A DNA stretch of 64,000 bases from Qipengyuania flavescens. GTDB lineage: Bacteria > Pseudomonadota > Alphaproteobacteria > Sphingomonadales > Sphingomonadaceae. The translations under genes and the position numbers were made by a program. Positions 1-7,420 of this stretch are shown here, one piece after another. Where the stretch lies: positions 124,001 through 188,000 of the forward strand of contig NZ_JARULD010000005.1 in assembly GCF_029688735.1 (NCBI RefSeq), given 5' to 3'. The stretch's first letter is position 1. Each line of letters opens with the position of its first letter. The notes below the pieces were generated by a model, which was not told where the DNA came from, did no database searches, and saw only the letters and a program-made list of their open reading frames with translations.

Positions 1-1
1 C

Positions 2-76
2 TGGGCCGACGAAGTCGCGCGGCGCGACATTCCAGAGACTGCTGTCGAGCCGCAAGCAGAGCCGGAGGCGGCGTGA
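2..76 (+). CDS. C-terminal end of an upstream gene (partial)
   Basis: An open frame enters from the left edge and ends at a TGA (74-76) that overlaps the GTG start of the next gene. Only 24 codons are visible; the tail contains WADEV and a run of E, P and A residues. The overlap indicates translational coupling with the glycosyltransferase. By inference only, a tail with WADE next to a GT4 glycosyltransferase recalls LpxH-like calcineurin phosphoesterases of alphaproteobacteria. Too little is present to assign a function. Confidence 0.5.
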   Translation, partial: WADEVARRDIPETAVEPQAEPEAA

Positions 77-1164
77 CGGCATTGCCGCTCGATGCGCTTG
101 GCGAGCGGGCGCGCTTGGCGCCTGCGCCAAGCTTGCCACGCCGGATCGCCATCGTCACCGATGCCTGGCTGCCGCAGATGAACGGCGTGGTCCGCACCTT
201 GACCACGACCTGCGACCTTTTGCGCGAGCAGGGTCACGAGGTGCTGGTGATCTCGCCCGACCTGTTCGCAAGCCTTCCCTGCCCCACCTATCCCGAAATC
301 CGCCTGGCTCTCGCTCCACCGGGGAAGGTCGCGAGTTTGCTGCAAGAGTTTTCGCCGGAAGCGATCCATATCGCCACCGAAGGCCCCCTCGGCATGACGG
401 CACGGCGCTATTGCGCCCGCGCCGGAGTGGAGTTCACCACTGCTTACCACACGCAGTTTCCGGATTACGTCGCGCGGCGCACGCATCTGCCGGCGGGATG
501 GTTCTGGCGCTACATTACCTGGTTCCACCGTCCGGCGAGCCGGGTCTTCGTCGCTACCGAGAGTATTCGCGGCGAGTTGCGCGAGCATAAATTGGGGCGC
601 TTGCATCACTGGAGCCGCGGGGTCGACCTCGGCTGTTTTACACCCGATGCACCGCCGCCGCCTGAATTCACAGAACTGCCACGACCGATCCAGCTTTATG
701 TAGGGCGCGTCGCGGTGGAGAAGAACATCGAGGCGTTCCTGTCGGGGCAGTATCCCGGCAGTAAAGTTGTCGTCGGTGATGGGCCGCAAATCGACGAGCT
801 TCGTACAAAGTTTCCCGATACTGTGTTCCTGGGGCGAAAATCGGGCCGAGAGCTTGCCGGATGCTACGCCGGAGCGGACGTTTTCGTTTTCCCAAGCCGT
901 ACCGACACATTCGGCCTCGTCATGATCGAGGCGCTGGCTTGCGGGACACCCGTCGCGGCTTACCCCGTGGCTGGGCCGCGCGACATCGTGACCGACGATG
1001 TCGGCGCGCTGTCTGACGAGCTGGACCGGGCTATGGCCGCAGCACTATTTTGCGACCGAAAGGCTTGCGCCGCTTATGGCGCGACCTTCAGCTGGGAGGC
1101 TGCCACCGCGCAATTCCTCTCCGGCCTTGCGCCTGTCGCGGAAGGCGCGCTGCCCTCAGCCTAG
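73..1164 (+). CDS. GT4-family glycosyltransferase (GT-B fold)
   Basis: Cytoplasmic or membrane-associated glycosyltransferase of family 4, transferring a sugar from a nucleotide sugar, probably to a lipid or envelope glycan. The N-terminal Rossmann domain opens near residue 24 with IAIVTDAWLPQMNGVVRTL, typical of the group near MGDG/SQDG and mannosyl transferases. The C-terminal domain (from about 207, LYVGRVAVEKN) carries the donor-site block FPSRTDTFGLVMIEALACG near 275-295 with the E-x7-E arrangement. At 363 aa the length is normal for the family. The GTG start is supported by GGAGG at 64-68 and by the overlap with the upstream stop. Acceptor and sugar cannot be read from sequence. Confidence 0.85.
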   Translation: MTALPLDALGERARLAPAPSLPRRIAIVTDAWLPQMNGVVRTLTTTCDLLREQGHEVLVISPDLFASLPCPTYPEIRLALAPPGKVASLLQEFSPEAIHIATEGPLGMTARRYCARAGVEFTTAYHTQFPDYVARRTHLPAGWFWRYITWFHRPASRVFVATESIRGELREHKLGRLHHWSRGVDLGCFTPDAPPPPEFTELPRPIQLYVGRVAVEKNIEAFLSGQYPGSKVVVGDGPQIDELRTKFPDTVFLGRKSGRELAGCYAGADVFVFPSRTDTFGLVMIEALACGTPVAAYPVAGPRDIVTDDVGALSDELDRAMAAALFCDRKACAAYGATFSWEAATAQFLSGLAPVAEGALPSA

Positions 1165-1212
1165 GGATTCGCTTGCCGAATCCGGTCCGCTCGCCTACAT
1201 CGAAAGCATACC

Positions 1213-1244
1213 GGCCGTCCCGCGAGGGGCGGCCTCTCTATTTT
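1213..1244 (+). terminator. Intrinsic terminator with GNRA tetraloop
   Basis: Arms GGCCGTCCC (1213-1221) and GGGGCGGCC (1226-1234) pair over nine positions with one G-U pair and close a GCGA tetraloop. TCTCTATTTT follows. It lies 48 bp after the glycosyltransferase and 26 bp before the next start, so trcR either has a promoter in or after it or is reached by read-through. Confidence 0.6.
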
Positions 1245-1269
1245 CAGACCCCGCGAAAAGGGCATAGAT

Positions 1270-2010
1270 ATGGCCGACCAACCCAAACCGCTGATGCCGC
1301 ATGCGACCGCCACCTGGCTGGTCGACAACACCGGCTTGTCCTTCGAACAGATCGCCGAATTCTGCGGTCTCCATATTCTCGAAGTGCAGGCCATGGCGGA
1401 CGACCTGGCGGGTAGCAAATACACCGGCCGCGATCCGGTCCATGCCGGCGAGCTGACGCAGGACGAGATCGCCAAGGGCGAGAAGGACAGCGAATATTCG
1501 CTCGTCATGCAGCGCGCGCCGGTCGCCGTCAGCCGTACAAAGGGGCCGCGCTACACCCCCGTGTCGAAGCGGCAGGACAAACCCGACGGTATCGCCTGGA
1601 TCCTGCGCAACCACCCGGAAATCTCCGACGCGCAGATCGGCAAGCTGATCGGCACGACGCGCAACACGATCGGCGCGATCCGCGATCGCAGCCATTGGAA
1701 CATCCAGAACATCCAGCCCAAGGATCCGGTGACGCTGGGCCTGTGCTCGCAGCGCGAACTCGACGCCGTCGTCGCAAAGGCCGCCAAGAAGGTCGCCAAG
1801 GAAGAAGGCGAGGAAACGGCAGTCGAAGCGCCCGTTAGCGGCACCAGCGATCGCGAGCGCCTGATTGAGGAACTGCGCGCCGAACGCGACGCGAATGAAA
1901 AGGCCGCGGCCGAAGCCGCGCAGGAAGCCGAAGCCGAAGAGTGGCTGCGGGCCAAGCGCGCTGCGGAAGAGGCCGGAGAAGCACCTGCCGCATCCGGCGA
2001 AGACGCCTGA
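1270..2010 (+). CDS. trcR: DUF1013 family cell-cycle transcriptional regulator TrcR
   Basis: DUF1013 protein, an alphaproteobacteria-specific family whose Caulobacter member TrcR is a cell-cycle regulated factor associated with RNA polymerase. Visible features: a conserved N-terminal helical block (residues 12-60, TATWLVDNTGLSFEQIAEFC), a helix-turn-helix-like segment near 119-140 (SDAQIGKLIGTTRNTIGAIR), the family-typical SHWNIQNI at 141-148, and a charged Ala/Glu-rich tail from about 190 that looks coiled or disordered. The 246 aa length fits. It is preceded by a terminator-like hairpin, so it is probably monocistronic. Confidence 0.85.
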   Translation: MADQPKPLMPHATATWLVDNTGLSFEQIAEFCGLHILEVQAMADDLAGSKYTGRDPVHAGELTQDEIAKGEKDSEYSLVMQRAPVAVSRTKGPRYTPVSKRQDKPDGIAWILRNHPEISDAQIGKLIGTTRNTIGAIRDRSHWNIQNIQPKDPVTLGLCSQRELDAVVAKAAKKVAKEEGEETAVEAPVSGTSDRERLIEELRAERDANEKAAAEAAQEAEAEEWLRAKRAAEEAGEAPAASGEDA

Positions 2011-2095
2011 CAACAGCGCGGGCAGCGCCAAACCTAAATTGGGGCAGGGGAGGCAGACCGCTTCTTCTACCCTTTTTACTTGCCTTTAGGGCGGG

Positions 2096-3784
2096 ATGCC
2101 GCATGTAACTGACATGGATGTAAGCAAGCTCCCGAATTTCCATCCCCTGCCTTGGGATACCGAATTCGAGCCCATGGCTCTTCCCGACATGTTCGCGCGC
2201 ACGGTCGAGCGACGAGGCGATGCGTCGCTTCTGCATTTTCTCGGCCGCAGTTACAGCTACAACGAGCTTTTCATCGAGGCGCACGCCTTCGCTCGCGCTC
2301 TGCAGGCCCGGGGGATCGCGCCCGGGGACCGGGTCGGCCTGTTCCTGCCCAATGTGCCGAGCTACGTTTCCGCTTACTACGGCGCGATGATGGCGGGTGC
2401 GGTGGTGGTGAATTTCTCACCGCTCTACTCCGTCGACGAACTGGCGCAGCAGGTGGCGGATTCGGGCACGCGGCTGCTCGTGACCGTCGATGTCCCCGAA
2501 CTCTATGCGACGGCCGAGAAAGTGCTGCGTGGCTCGGCGCTCGAAACGCTGGTCGTGAGCAAGCTTTCGGCGATGCTGCCGAAGTTCAAGGGCATTGCGC
2601 TGCGAATTTTCGGCCGCGGCAAGATTGCTTCGGTTAAATTCGGCGAAGACGTCCTCGACTGGACGACGCTGATCGACGGCGCGCCGCAGCAAGCGGACTT
2701 GCCCCATGTGGAGCCGCAGGCGATCGCGCTGCTACAATATACGGGCGGTACAACTGGCGTCCCCAAGGGCGCGATGCTCTCGCACACCAATCTCAGCGTG
2801 AATGCCCAGCAGACGGCCGGCCTCAACCCGTTCGGCGATCCGACGAGCGAAGTGTTCATGGGCGCGTTGCCGTTCTTCCATGTCTTCGCCAATACCGCGC
2901 TGCTGAACCATGCCGTATTCACCGGCGCAGCCATCGCCATGGTGCCGCGCTTCGAGACCAAGCAAGTGCTGCAGACGATCGAGCGCTACGGCGCGACCGG
3001 CTTCCCCGGCGTGCCGACGATGTTCCAGGCGCTGCTCGATCATCGGGATCTAGCGAAAACCGATCTCTCCACCCTCAAGGTCTGCATCTCCGGCGGTGCG
3101 CCGCTTCCCGGACCGCTTCGCGAGAAATTCGAGGCTGCGACGGGCGTCCGGCTGGTCGAGGGTTATGGCCTCACCGAAAGTTCGGGCGTGGTGTCGGCCA
3201 ACCCCTATGAAGGCCAGCGCAAGCTCGGCACGATCGGCCAGGTCGTCATGGGCACCGAGGTGCTGCTGCTCGACAAGGAGGATCCCACGGTGCTGGCGTC
3301 GGAGGGCGAACCGGGCGAACTGGCGCTCCATGGCCCGCAGATCATGCAGGGTTACTGGAAACGGCCCGAGGCTGCGAAGGATGTCTTCGTCGAACATCAC
3401 GGCAAGCAATGGCTGCGTACCGGCGATGTTGCGACGCTCGACAGCGATGGCTTCCTCGAGATCGTCGACCGGATCAAGGACATGATCTCTGTCGGCGGCT
3501 TCAAGGTCTTCCCCAGCCAGGTCGAGGATGTACTGCTGGAAAACGACGCCGTGAAGGAAGCGCTCGTGATCGGTGTGCCCGATGATTATCTCGGCGAACG
3601 CCCGCGCGCCTATGTGACGCTGAACGCGGATGCGGATGCTAGTGGCGACCAGCTGGCGGAATGGATGAATGCTCGTGTCGGCAAGCACGAACGCGTCGAA
3701 AGCGTGGTTGTGCGCGAGGAATTGCCCAAGACGATGATCGGCAAGCTCGATCGCAAGGCCCTGCGCGCCGAAGTTTTTGGCTGA
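2096..3784 (+). CDS. Long-chain acyl-CoA synthetase (AMP-binding, FadD-like)
   Basis: Adenylate-forming enzyme that activates a fatty acid with ATP and then CoA; likely feeds beta-oxidation or lipid synthesis. The P-loop YTGGTTGVPKG lies near 214-224, the A5 motif GYGLTES near 356, TGDVATLDSDGFLEIVDRIKD near 442-462, and the C-terminal catalytic-lysine region KTMIGKLDRKALR near 544-556. At 562 aa it is full length and closest in layout to FadD-type long-chain ligases. The ATG at 2096 follows AGGGCGGG; ATG 2114 is an alternative without a visible ribosome site. It seems to be a single-gene unit. Chain-length specificity is not deducible. Confidence 0.88.
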   Translation: MPHVTDMDVSKLPNFHPLPWDTEFEPMALPDMFARTVERRGDASLLHFLGRSYSYNELFIEAHAFARALQARGIAPGDRVGLFLPNVPSYVSAYYGAMMAGAVVVNFSPLYSVDELAQQVADSGTRLLVTVDVPELYATAEKVLRGSALETLVVSKLSAMLPKFKGIALRIFGRGKIASVKFGEDVLDWTTLIDGAPQQADLPHVEPQAIALLQYTGGTTGVPKGAMLSHTNLSVNAQQTAGLNPFGDPTSEVFMGALPFFHVFANTALLNHAVFTGAAIAMVPRFETKQVLQTIERYGATGFPGVPTMFQALLDHRDLAKTDLSTLKVCISGGAPLPGPLREKFEAATGVRLVEGYGLTESSGVVSANPYEGQRKLGTIGQVVMGTEVLLLDKEDPTVLASEGEPGELALHGPQIMQGYWKRPEAAKDVFVEHHGKQWLRTGDVATLDSDGFLEIVDRIKDMISVGGFKVFPSQVEDVLLENDAVKEALVIGVPDDYLGERPRAYVTLNADADASGDQLAEWMNARVGKHERVESVVVREELPKTMIGKLDRKALRAEVFG

Positions 3785-3827
3785 GGCGGCAATAAGAACC
3801 TGCGCCGAAGTTTTCGGCTGAGGCCGC
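3761..3827 (+). repeat. Short imperfect direct repeat spanning the acyl-CoA ligase stop codon
   Basis: The last codons plus stop (3761-3790) recur at 3800-3827 with a 2-nt deletion and two substitutions; the shared core is CGCCGAAGTTTT followed by GGCTGAGGC. The second copy forms a perfect GCCGAA-gtt-TTCGGC hairpin (3804-3818). It lies between converging genes and may assist termination. Confidence 0.6.
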
Positions 3828-3888
3828 GCAAGAAGAAGGCCGCCGGCGTCGTTGCGCGGACGGCCCTCATCCCCTCCAAACGGAAAAA

Positions 3889-4344
3889 TCAGTTGGCGAC
3901 CGAAAGCTCCGGCTTGCTGCCCTGCGGCGTGGCGGCGGGCTGCGACGCCTTCTGCGCGTCGCGATGGGCGAAGCGGCCTTCGACCTGCGCGCCCTGCTCG
4001 ATCGTCAGCGCGTCGTAAAACACGTCGCCGTCGATCTTGGCGGTCTTGAGGATCACCAGTTCTCGCGCCGTGATCGATCCGGTCACCGTGCCGGCGAGCC
4101 GGGCGGTTTCCGCCGTGATCGCGCCGGTGACCTTGCTGGTTTCGCCCTGGACGAGGCTGTCGCAGGCGATGTCGCCTTCGACTGAGCCGTCGATGTGCAG
4201 GTCGGCCGAGGCCTTGATGTCGCCCTTGATCGACAGGTCCGATCCCAGGACCGAGAAGGTCGAGTTGTTCTTGCTGGCCATGCTGCGTCCCCCGTTAGTC
4301 GGCGCGGGCGAGCTGGGGAGCTCGTCGGATTTCTTCGAGAACAT
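3889..4344 (-). CDS. Bactofilin (BacA-type polymer-forming cytoskeletal protein)
   Basis: Bactofilins self-assemble into membrane-bound filaments that position envelope enzymes. A short N-terminal arm (MFSKKSDELP) precedes the beta-helical core (about residues 28-125, with VLGSDLSIKGDIKA, HIDGSVEGDI, TARLAGTVTGSI, KIDGDVFYDAL) and a Pro/Ala-rich tail. The MFSK start resembles the membrane-targeting peptide of Caulobacter BacA, so I prefer the start at 4344 although it overlaps the M23 gene by 50 bp; an internal ATG at 4281 has a stronger ribosome site (GGGGGA). The upstream overlapping M23 peptidase suggests a BacA-LmdC-like pair acting in shape or localised peptidoglycan remodelling. Confidence 0.88.
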   Translation of the reverse strand: MFSKKSDELPSSPAPTNGGRSMASKNNSTFSVLGSDLSIKGDIKASADLHIDGSVEGDIACDSLVQGETSKVTGAITAETARLAGTVTGSITARELVILKTAKIDGDVFYDALTIEQGAQVEGRFAHRDAQKASQPAATPQGSKPELSVAN

Positions 4345-5452
4345 GGGGGGCGGTCTCCAGGAAGGTGCGCGGGTTCACCGCGCGATTGTTGATGCGGACC
4401 TCGAAATGGAGGTGCGGACCGGTCGAGCGACCGGTGCTGCCGATGGCGCCAATGGTCTGGCCGGGCTCCACCCGCTCGCCGACCTTCGCACGGAAGGCGG
4501 ACATGTGGGCGTAGCGGGTCATCAGGCCGTTGCCATGGGTAATCTCCAAGGTCTTGCCGTAACCAGACTTCCAGCCAACGTAGCTCACGCGACCGGCGGC
4601 GGCGGCATAGATCGGCTCGCCGCGGGGGCCGCGGAAATCGAGGCCGCTGTGCATGGCGGCGGCACCGGTGAACGGGTCGCGGCGATAGCCATAGCTCGAA
4701 GTGACCATGTCGACCGATGCCGGAGCGACTTGGGGGACGCCGGCGAGGCCGTTCTCGAGCGCGGACATGCGGGCAATCGAGAGGCCAAGGCGCTCGAAGC
4801 GCGGATCGATGGTGCCGTCGGCGGAGGTGGCAAGCTTTTCCAGCGGACCACCCATCGCGCTGCGATCGGCGCTGCGGATCATGCTGTCGGGATTGAGGCC
4901 GAGCTGCTTGAGGGCCGATGCCGCCTTCTTCGCGCGCCAGTCGGCATAGCGGGTCAGGCCTTCGACGAAGGCCAGCTGGCGGGCTTCGATGCGAGCGAGT
5001 TCGGCGGCTTCGGGGATCGATGCGCTGACCTTTTCGACCGTGGCTGCCGCTTCGGTCGTGGAATCGGACACGTTTTCGACAGACTTCACGTCTTCGGGCA
5101 GCGAGGCGACCATGTCCTCGATGAATTCCTGCCGCTTGACGAGATCGCTGGTGACCGCGTCGAGATTGCCGCGATAGGCGTTCACGCGTTCGGTTGCCGT
5201 GGCGACCTTGGCTTCGCGGTCGAGCAGTGAGAGGCGATCGGCGGTCGCGCGATACTGCGTCCAGCCGGCGATCGCCATCGACACGGCCCAGATCGTGAGG
5301 ACCGCCACGGCAATGGCCGCGGCGGTCATCTGCACCCGCGATGAAATGGTGATGAAGCGAACCTGGCCTTCCGATCGCATGAAAAATTCGCGATCCGGGA
5401 ACCAGCTACGCAAGCGGCTCCCCCAGCCGGTGGAGGCTTTTGTGTTGTTCAA
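4295..5452 (-). CDS. M23 (LytM) peptidoglycan endopeptidase, membrane-anchored
   Basis: Inner-membrane zinc endopeptidase that cuts peptidoglycan cross-links in the periplasm. A short cytoplasmic N-terminus is followed by one transmembrane helix (about 42-64), a coiled-coil spacer (about 70-240) and the LytM domain (255-370). Catalytic residues are intact: H268-x3-D272 (MHSGLDF) and H347-x-H349 (PHLHF), with H306 and H316 also conserved. It is first in a two-gene unit with the bactofilin, whose start lies inside its 3' end. In other alphaproteobacteria such LmdC-type peptidases bind bactofilin through their cytoplasmic tail, and the same partnership is inferred here. Confidence 0.88.
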   Translation of the reverse strand: MNNTKASTGWGSRLRSWFPDREFFMRSEGQVRFITISSRVQMTAAAIAVAVLTIWAVSMAIAGWTQYRATADRLSLLDREAKVATATERVNAYRGNLDAVTSDLVKRQEFIEDMVASLPEDVKSVENVSDSTTEAAATVEKVSASIPEAAELARIEARQLAFVEGLTRYADWRAKKAASALKQLGLNPDSMIRSADRSAMGGPLEKLATSADGTIDPRFERLGLSIARMSALENGLAGVPQVAPASVDMVTSSYGYRRDPFTGAAAMHSGLDFRGPRGEPIYAAAAGRVSYVGWKSGYGKTLEITHGNGLMTRYAHMSAFRAKVGERVEPGQTIGAIGSTGRSTGPHLHFEVRINNRAVNPRTFLETAPHVLEEIRRAPQLARAD

Positions 5453-5602
5453 AACGACCCGTCCCTTATGGTCTTACGTCCCTGGGTGAGATCATTACCA
5501 GCGGTTCCCGACCAAATCTAATCGAGTTCCCGATTAATCTACGAGTCGAAGCCTTGGTGCGATGAGTCGTTTCGTCGCCGCGGAATTTTGCTGCGCGATC
5601 CG

Positions 5603-5627
5603 GGAACGAAAGATTAAGTGCTTGTTT
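5603..5627 (+). promoter_or_regulatory. Candidate EcfG-type promoter upstream of nadD (weak)
   Basis: GGAAC (5603-5607), 16 nt, then GTTT (5624-5627) matches the general-stress sigma factor EcfG pattern GGAAC-N16/17-cGTT except that the base before GTT is T. The same stretch holds TTAA-N7-TTTAC (5614-5629), one mismatch from a CtrA box. Either could be chance; the divergent M23/bactofilin unit starts 150 bp away. Confidence 0.25.
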
Positions 5628-5705
5628 ACCAGTGGCTTGCAGCGCACCGGTCCGGCTTTGTGCAAAGCTTTGTATAAAAACGACAATTATCGCGGGAGCT
5701 TCTCT

Positions 5706-6368
5706 TTGGGTGGGAATCGGCGAATCGGACTGCTCGGTGGTAGCTTCAATCCGGCGCACGGCGGCCATCGTAGGATTTCGCTGTTTGCCCGCGACGCGCT
5801 GAAGCTCGACGAGGTCTGGTGGCTGGTTTCGCCCGGCAATCCGCTCAAGCCGCGCAAGGGCATGGCACCCCTTCCGGCACGGGTTGGCTCCGCCATCGCC
5901 CAGGCACGCCACGCGCCGATCCGGGTGACCGCGATCGAGCGGCAGCTTGGCACCCGCTATACCGTCGATACGCTGGCAGCGCTCGCCCGGCGCTACCCGA
6001 AGAAGCAATTCGTCTGGCTCATGGGCTCCGACAATCTTGCCCAGTTCCACCGCTGGCGCGACTGGCGCAGGATAGCGCGCACTATGCCGATTGCAGTCAT
6101 TGCGCGTCCCGGCTATACCGATGCCGTCGTCGCAAGCCCCGCGATGGCCTGGCTGAGGCGCTTCCGCGTGCCGCTGTCCAGCCTTACCAATGGGGGCGCT
6201 TGGAGTGCACCGGCACTGGTGACTTTGCGTTTCGATCCCGATCCCAGATCGGCCACGGCCATCCGCCGCGGCGATCCCGATTGGGCCGCTCGCTTCACCG
6301 GGCTACCCGTGCGGGACCAGCTGACACACCGGATCATATCGGCGCGGGAGGAAACCCGTGCGCCATGA
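5706..6368 (+). CDS. nadD: Nicotinate-nucleotide adenylyltransferase
   Basis: Converts nicotinate mononucleotide and ATP to deamido-NAD in NAD synthesis. The nucleotidyltransferase signature GGSFNPAHGGH (residues 11-21, with H18 and H21 as the HxGH-type pair) and WLMGSDNLAQFHRWRDW near 110-127 are diagnostic. The frame stays open upstream, but family homology begins at RRIGLLGG and the TTG at 5706 sits 7 nt after GGGAG (5694-5698), so I place the start there (220 aa, normal length). The C-terminal ISSTxIR motif appears as RSATAIRRG. It begins the nadD-rsfS-rlmH-envC-like series common in proteobacteria. Confidence 0.92.
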   Translation: MGGNRRIGLLGGSFNPAHGGHRRISLFARDALKLDEVWWLVSPGNPLKPRKGMAPLPARVGSAIAQARHAPIRVTAIERQLGTRYTVDTLAALARRYPKKQFVWLMGSDNLAQFHRWRDWRRIARTMPIAVIARPGYTDAVVASPAMAWLRRFRVPLSSLTNGGAWSAPALVTLRFDPDPRSATAIRRGDPDWAARFTGLPVRDQLTHRIISAREETRAP

Positions 6369-6428
6369 TGCGCGTTGTTTCTCTCATGTCCTTCTACGCC
6401 CCTCGATCCAGGAGTACTGCATCCGCCT

Positions 6429-6842
6429 ATGACACAGGCGCACACCGACCCGGCGCAGACCGGGCAGGCCAAGGTGATCCCGATGACCAAGGCTGACACC
6501 GATCCGCTGCTCGACCTCGTGCTCGCGCAGCTCGACGACGACCAGGCGCAGGACGTCGTTTCCATTCCTCTCGAAGGCAAGAGTTCGATCGCCGATCACA
6601 TGATCATCGCGTCGGGCCGCTCGACCCGGCAGGTCGCTTCGATCGCGCAGAAGCTGGCCGAGAAGATCAAGCAGGCCGGTTTCGGCCCCGTGAAACTCGA
6701 AGGCCTGCCCGCGGCCGACTGGGTCCTGCTGGATGCCGGTGACGTCGTGGTTCACCTTTTCCGCCCGGAAGTCCGCAGCTTCTACAATCTGGAGCGGATG
6801 TGGGCCTTCGGAGACGCACCGCCGGTGGCCGGCACGGCGTAA
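6429..6842 (+). CDS. rsfS: Ribosome silencing factor RsfS
   Basis: Binds uL14 on the 50S subunit and blocks subunit joining during slow growth. The Oligomerisation/RsfS domain is clear: LLDLVLAQLDDDQAQDVVSIPL, the stretch KSSIADHMIIASGRSTRQV, and a C-terminal ADWVLLDAGDVVVHLFRPEVRSFYNLERMW block in which the Y and W positions are family-typical. Start is uncertain: ATG 6429 has AGGAG 14 nt upstream, while ATG 6483 has AAGG at closer spacing; homology begins near residue 20 of the chosen form. It lies 60 bp after nadD, the usual neighbour. Confidence 0.88.
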   Translation: MTQAHTDPAQTGQAKVIPMTKADTDPLLDLVLAQLDDDQAQDVVSIPLEGKSSIADHMIIASGRSTRQVASIAQKLAEKIKQAGFGPVKLEGLPAADWVLLDAGDVVVHLFRPEVRSFYNLERMWAFGDAPPVAGTA

Positions 6843-6871
6843 TTGTTTTTCGCGCCTGCTTGCGCGGGTGC

Positions 6872-6920
6872 GCTATCCTCGCTCACGCGACCTGACGGTC
6901 GCATCGCTGCGGGCGGCCGC
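6872..6920 (+). repeat. Intergenic repeat copy A (also at 45681)
   Basis: This segment recurs almost identically at 45681-45729: CTATCCTCGCTCA, then GCGACC-loop-GGTCGC, then TCGCTGCGGGCGGCCGC. The hairpin is conserved while its loop differs (TGAC here, TGC there). It is preceded by a CGCGC/GCGCG stem following the rsfS stop. It looks like a dispersed non-coding repeat. Confidence 0.65.
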
Positions 6921-6979
6921 TTGGCCTTGCCTCGCCTTCGGCTCGGTGCTCTGGGAGGGGCGAGCGTTGGAGGGTCATC

Positions 6980-7402
6980 TTGCTTTTGCACATCATCGCG
7001 CGCGGGAAGATTGCTCGGTCGCCCGAGGCGGAGCTGGTTGCGCGGTATGAGAAGCGGCTGACATGGCCGCTCAAGCTTACCGAGTTGCCCGAAACCGGCG
7101 GGCGCATTCCCGAGCCGCAAGCGCCGTTCAAGACCGTGCTGCTCGACGAACGCGGCAAGGACCTGTTGTCCGAGGACTTCGCTGCCATTCTCGGGCGGTG
7201 GCGCGACGACGGGATGCGCGAATGTCGCTTCGTCCTCGGTGCAGCTGATGGGCATTCGGAGGAGGAGCGGCGCGGCGCGGATCTGCTCCTCGCCTTCGGC
7301 AGCGCTACCTGGCCGCATCTTCTTGCGCGCGCCATGCTGGCCGAGCAACTTTATCGCGCGACCACCATCCTTGCCGGCCACCCCTATCATCGAAGCGGCT
7401 GA
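6980..7402 (+). CDS. rlmH: 23S rRNA (pseudouridine1915-N3)-methyltransferase RlmH
   Basis: SPOUT-fold methyltransferase that methylates pseudouridine 1915 in helix 69 of 23S rRNA using S-adenosylmethionine. The C-terminal knot contains LLAFGSATWPHLLARAMLAEQLYRA and the hallmark HPYHR (about 134-138); ETGGR and FVLGAADG are also in place. The TTG start lies 6 nt after GGAGG (6969-6973). At 140 aa it is slightly shorter than E. coli RlmH (155 aa), as usual in this order. It follows rsfS after a 137-bp gap that carries a repeat and is followed within 20 bp by the EnvC-like gene. Confidence 0.92.
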   Translation: MLLHIIARGKIARSPEAELVARYEKRLTWPLKLTELPETGGRIPEPQAPFKTVLLDERGKDLLSEDFAAILGRWRDDGMRECRFVLGAADGHSEEERRGADLLLAFGSATWPHLLARAMLAEQLYRATTILAGHPYHRSG

Positions 7403-7420
7403 TGGTGCAGGACTGACGCC

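Noticed and set aside
5562..5705. A 48-residue N-terminal extension of NadD
   Set aside because: It lacks homology and a ribosome site; TTG 5706 with GGGAG upstream gives the normal length.
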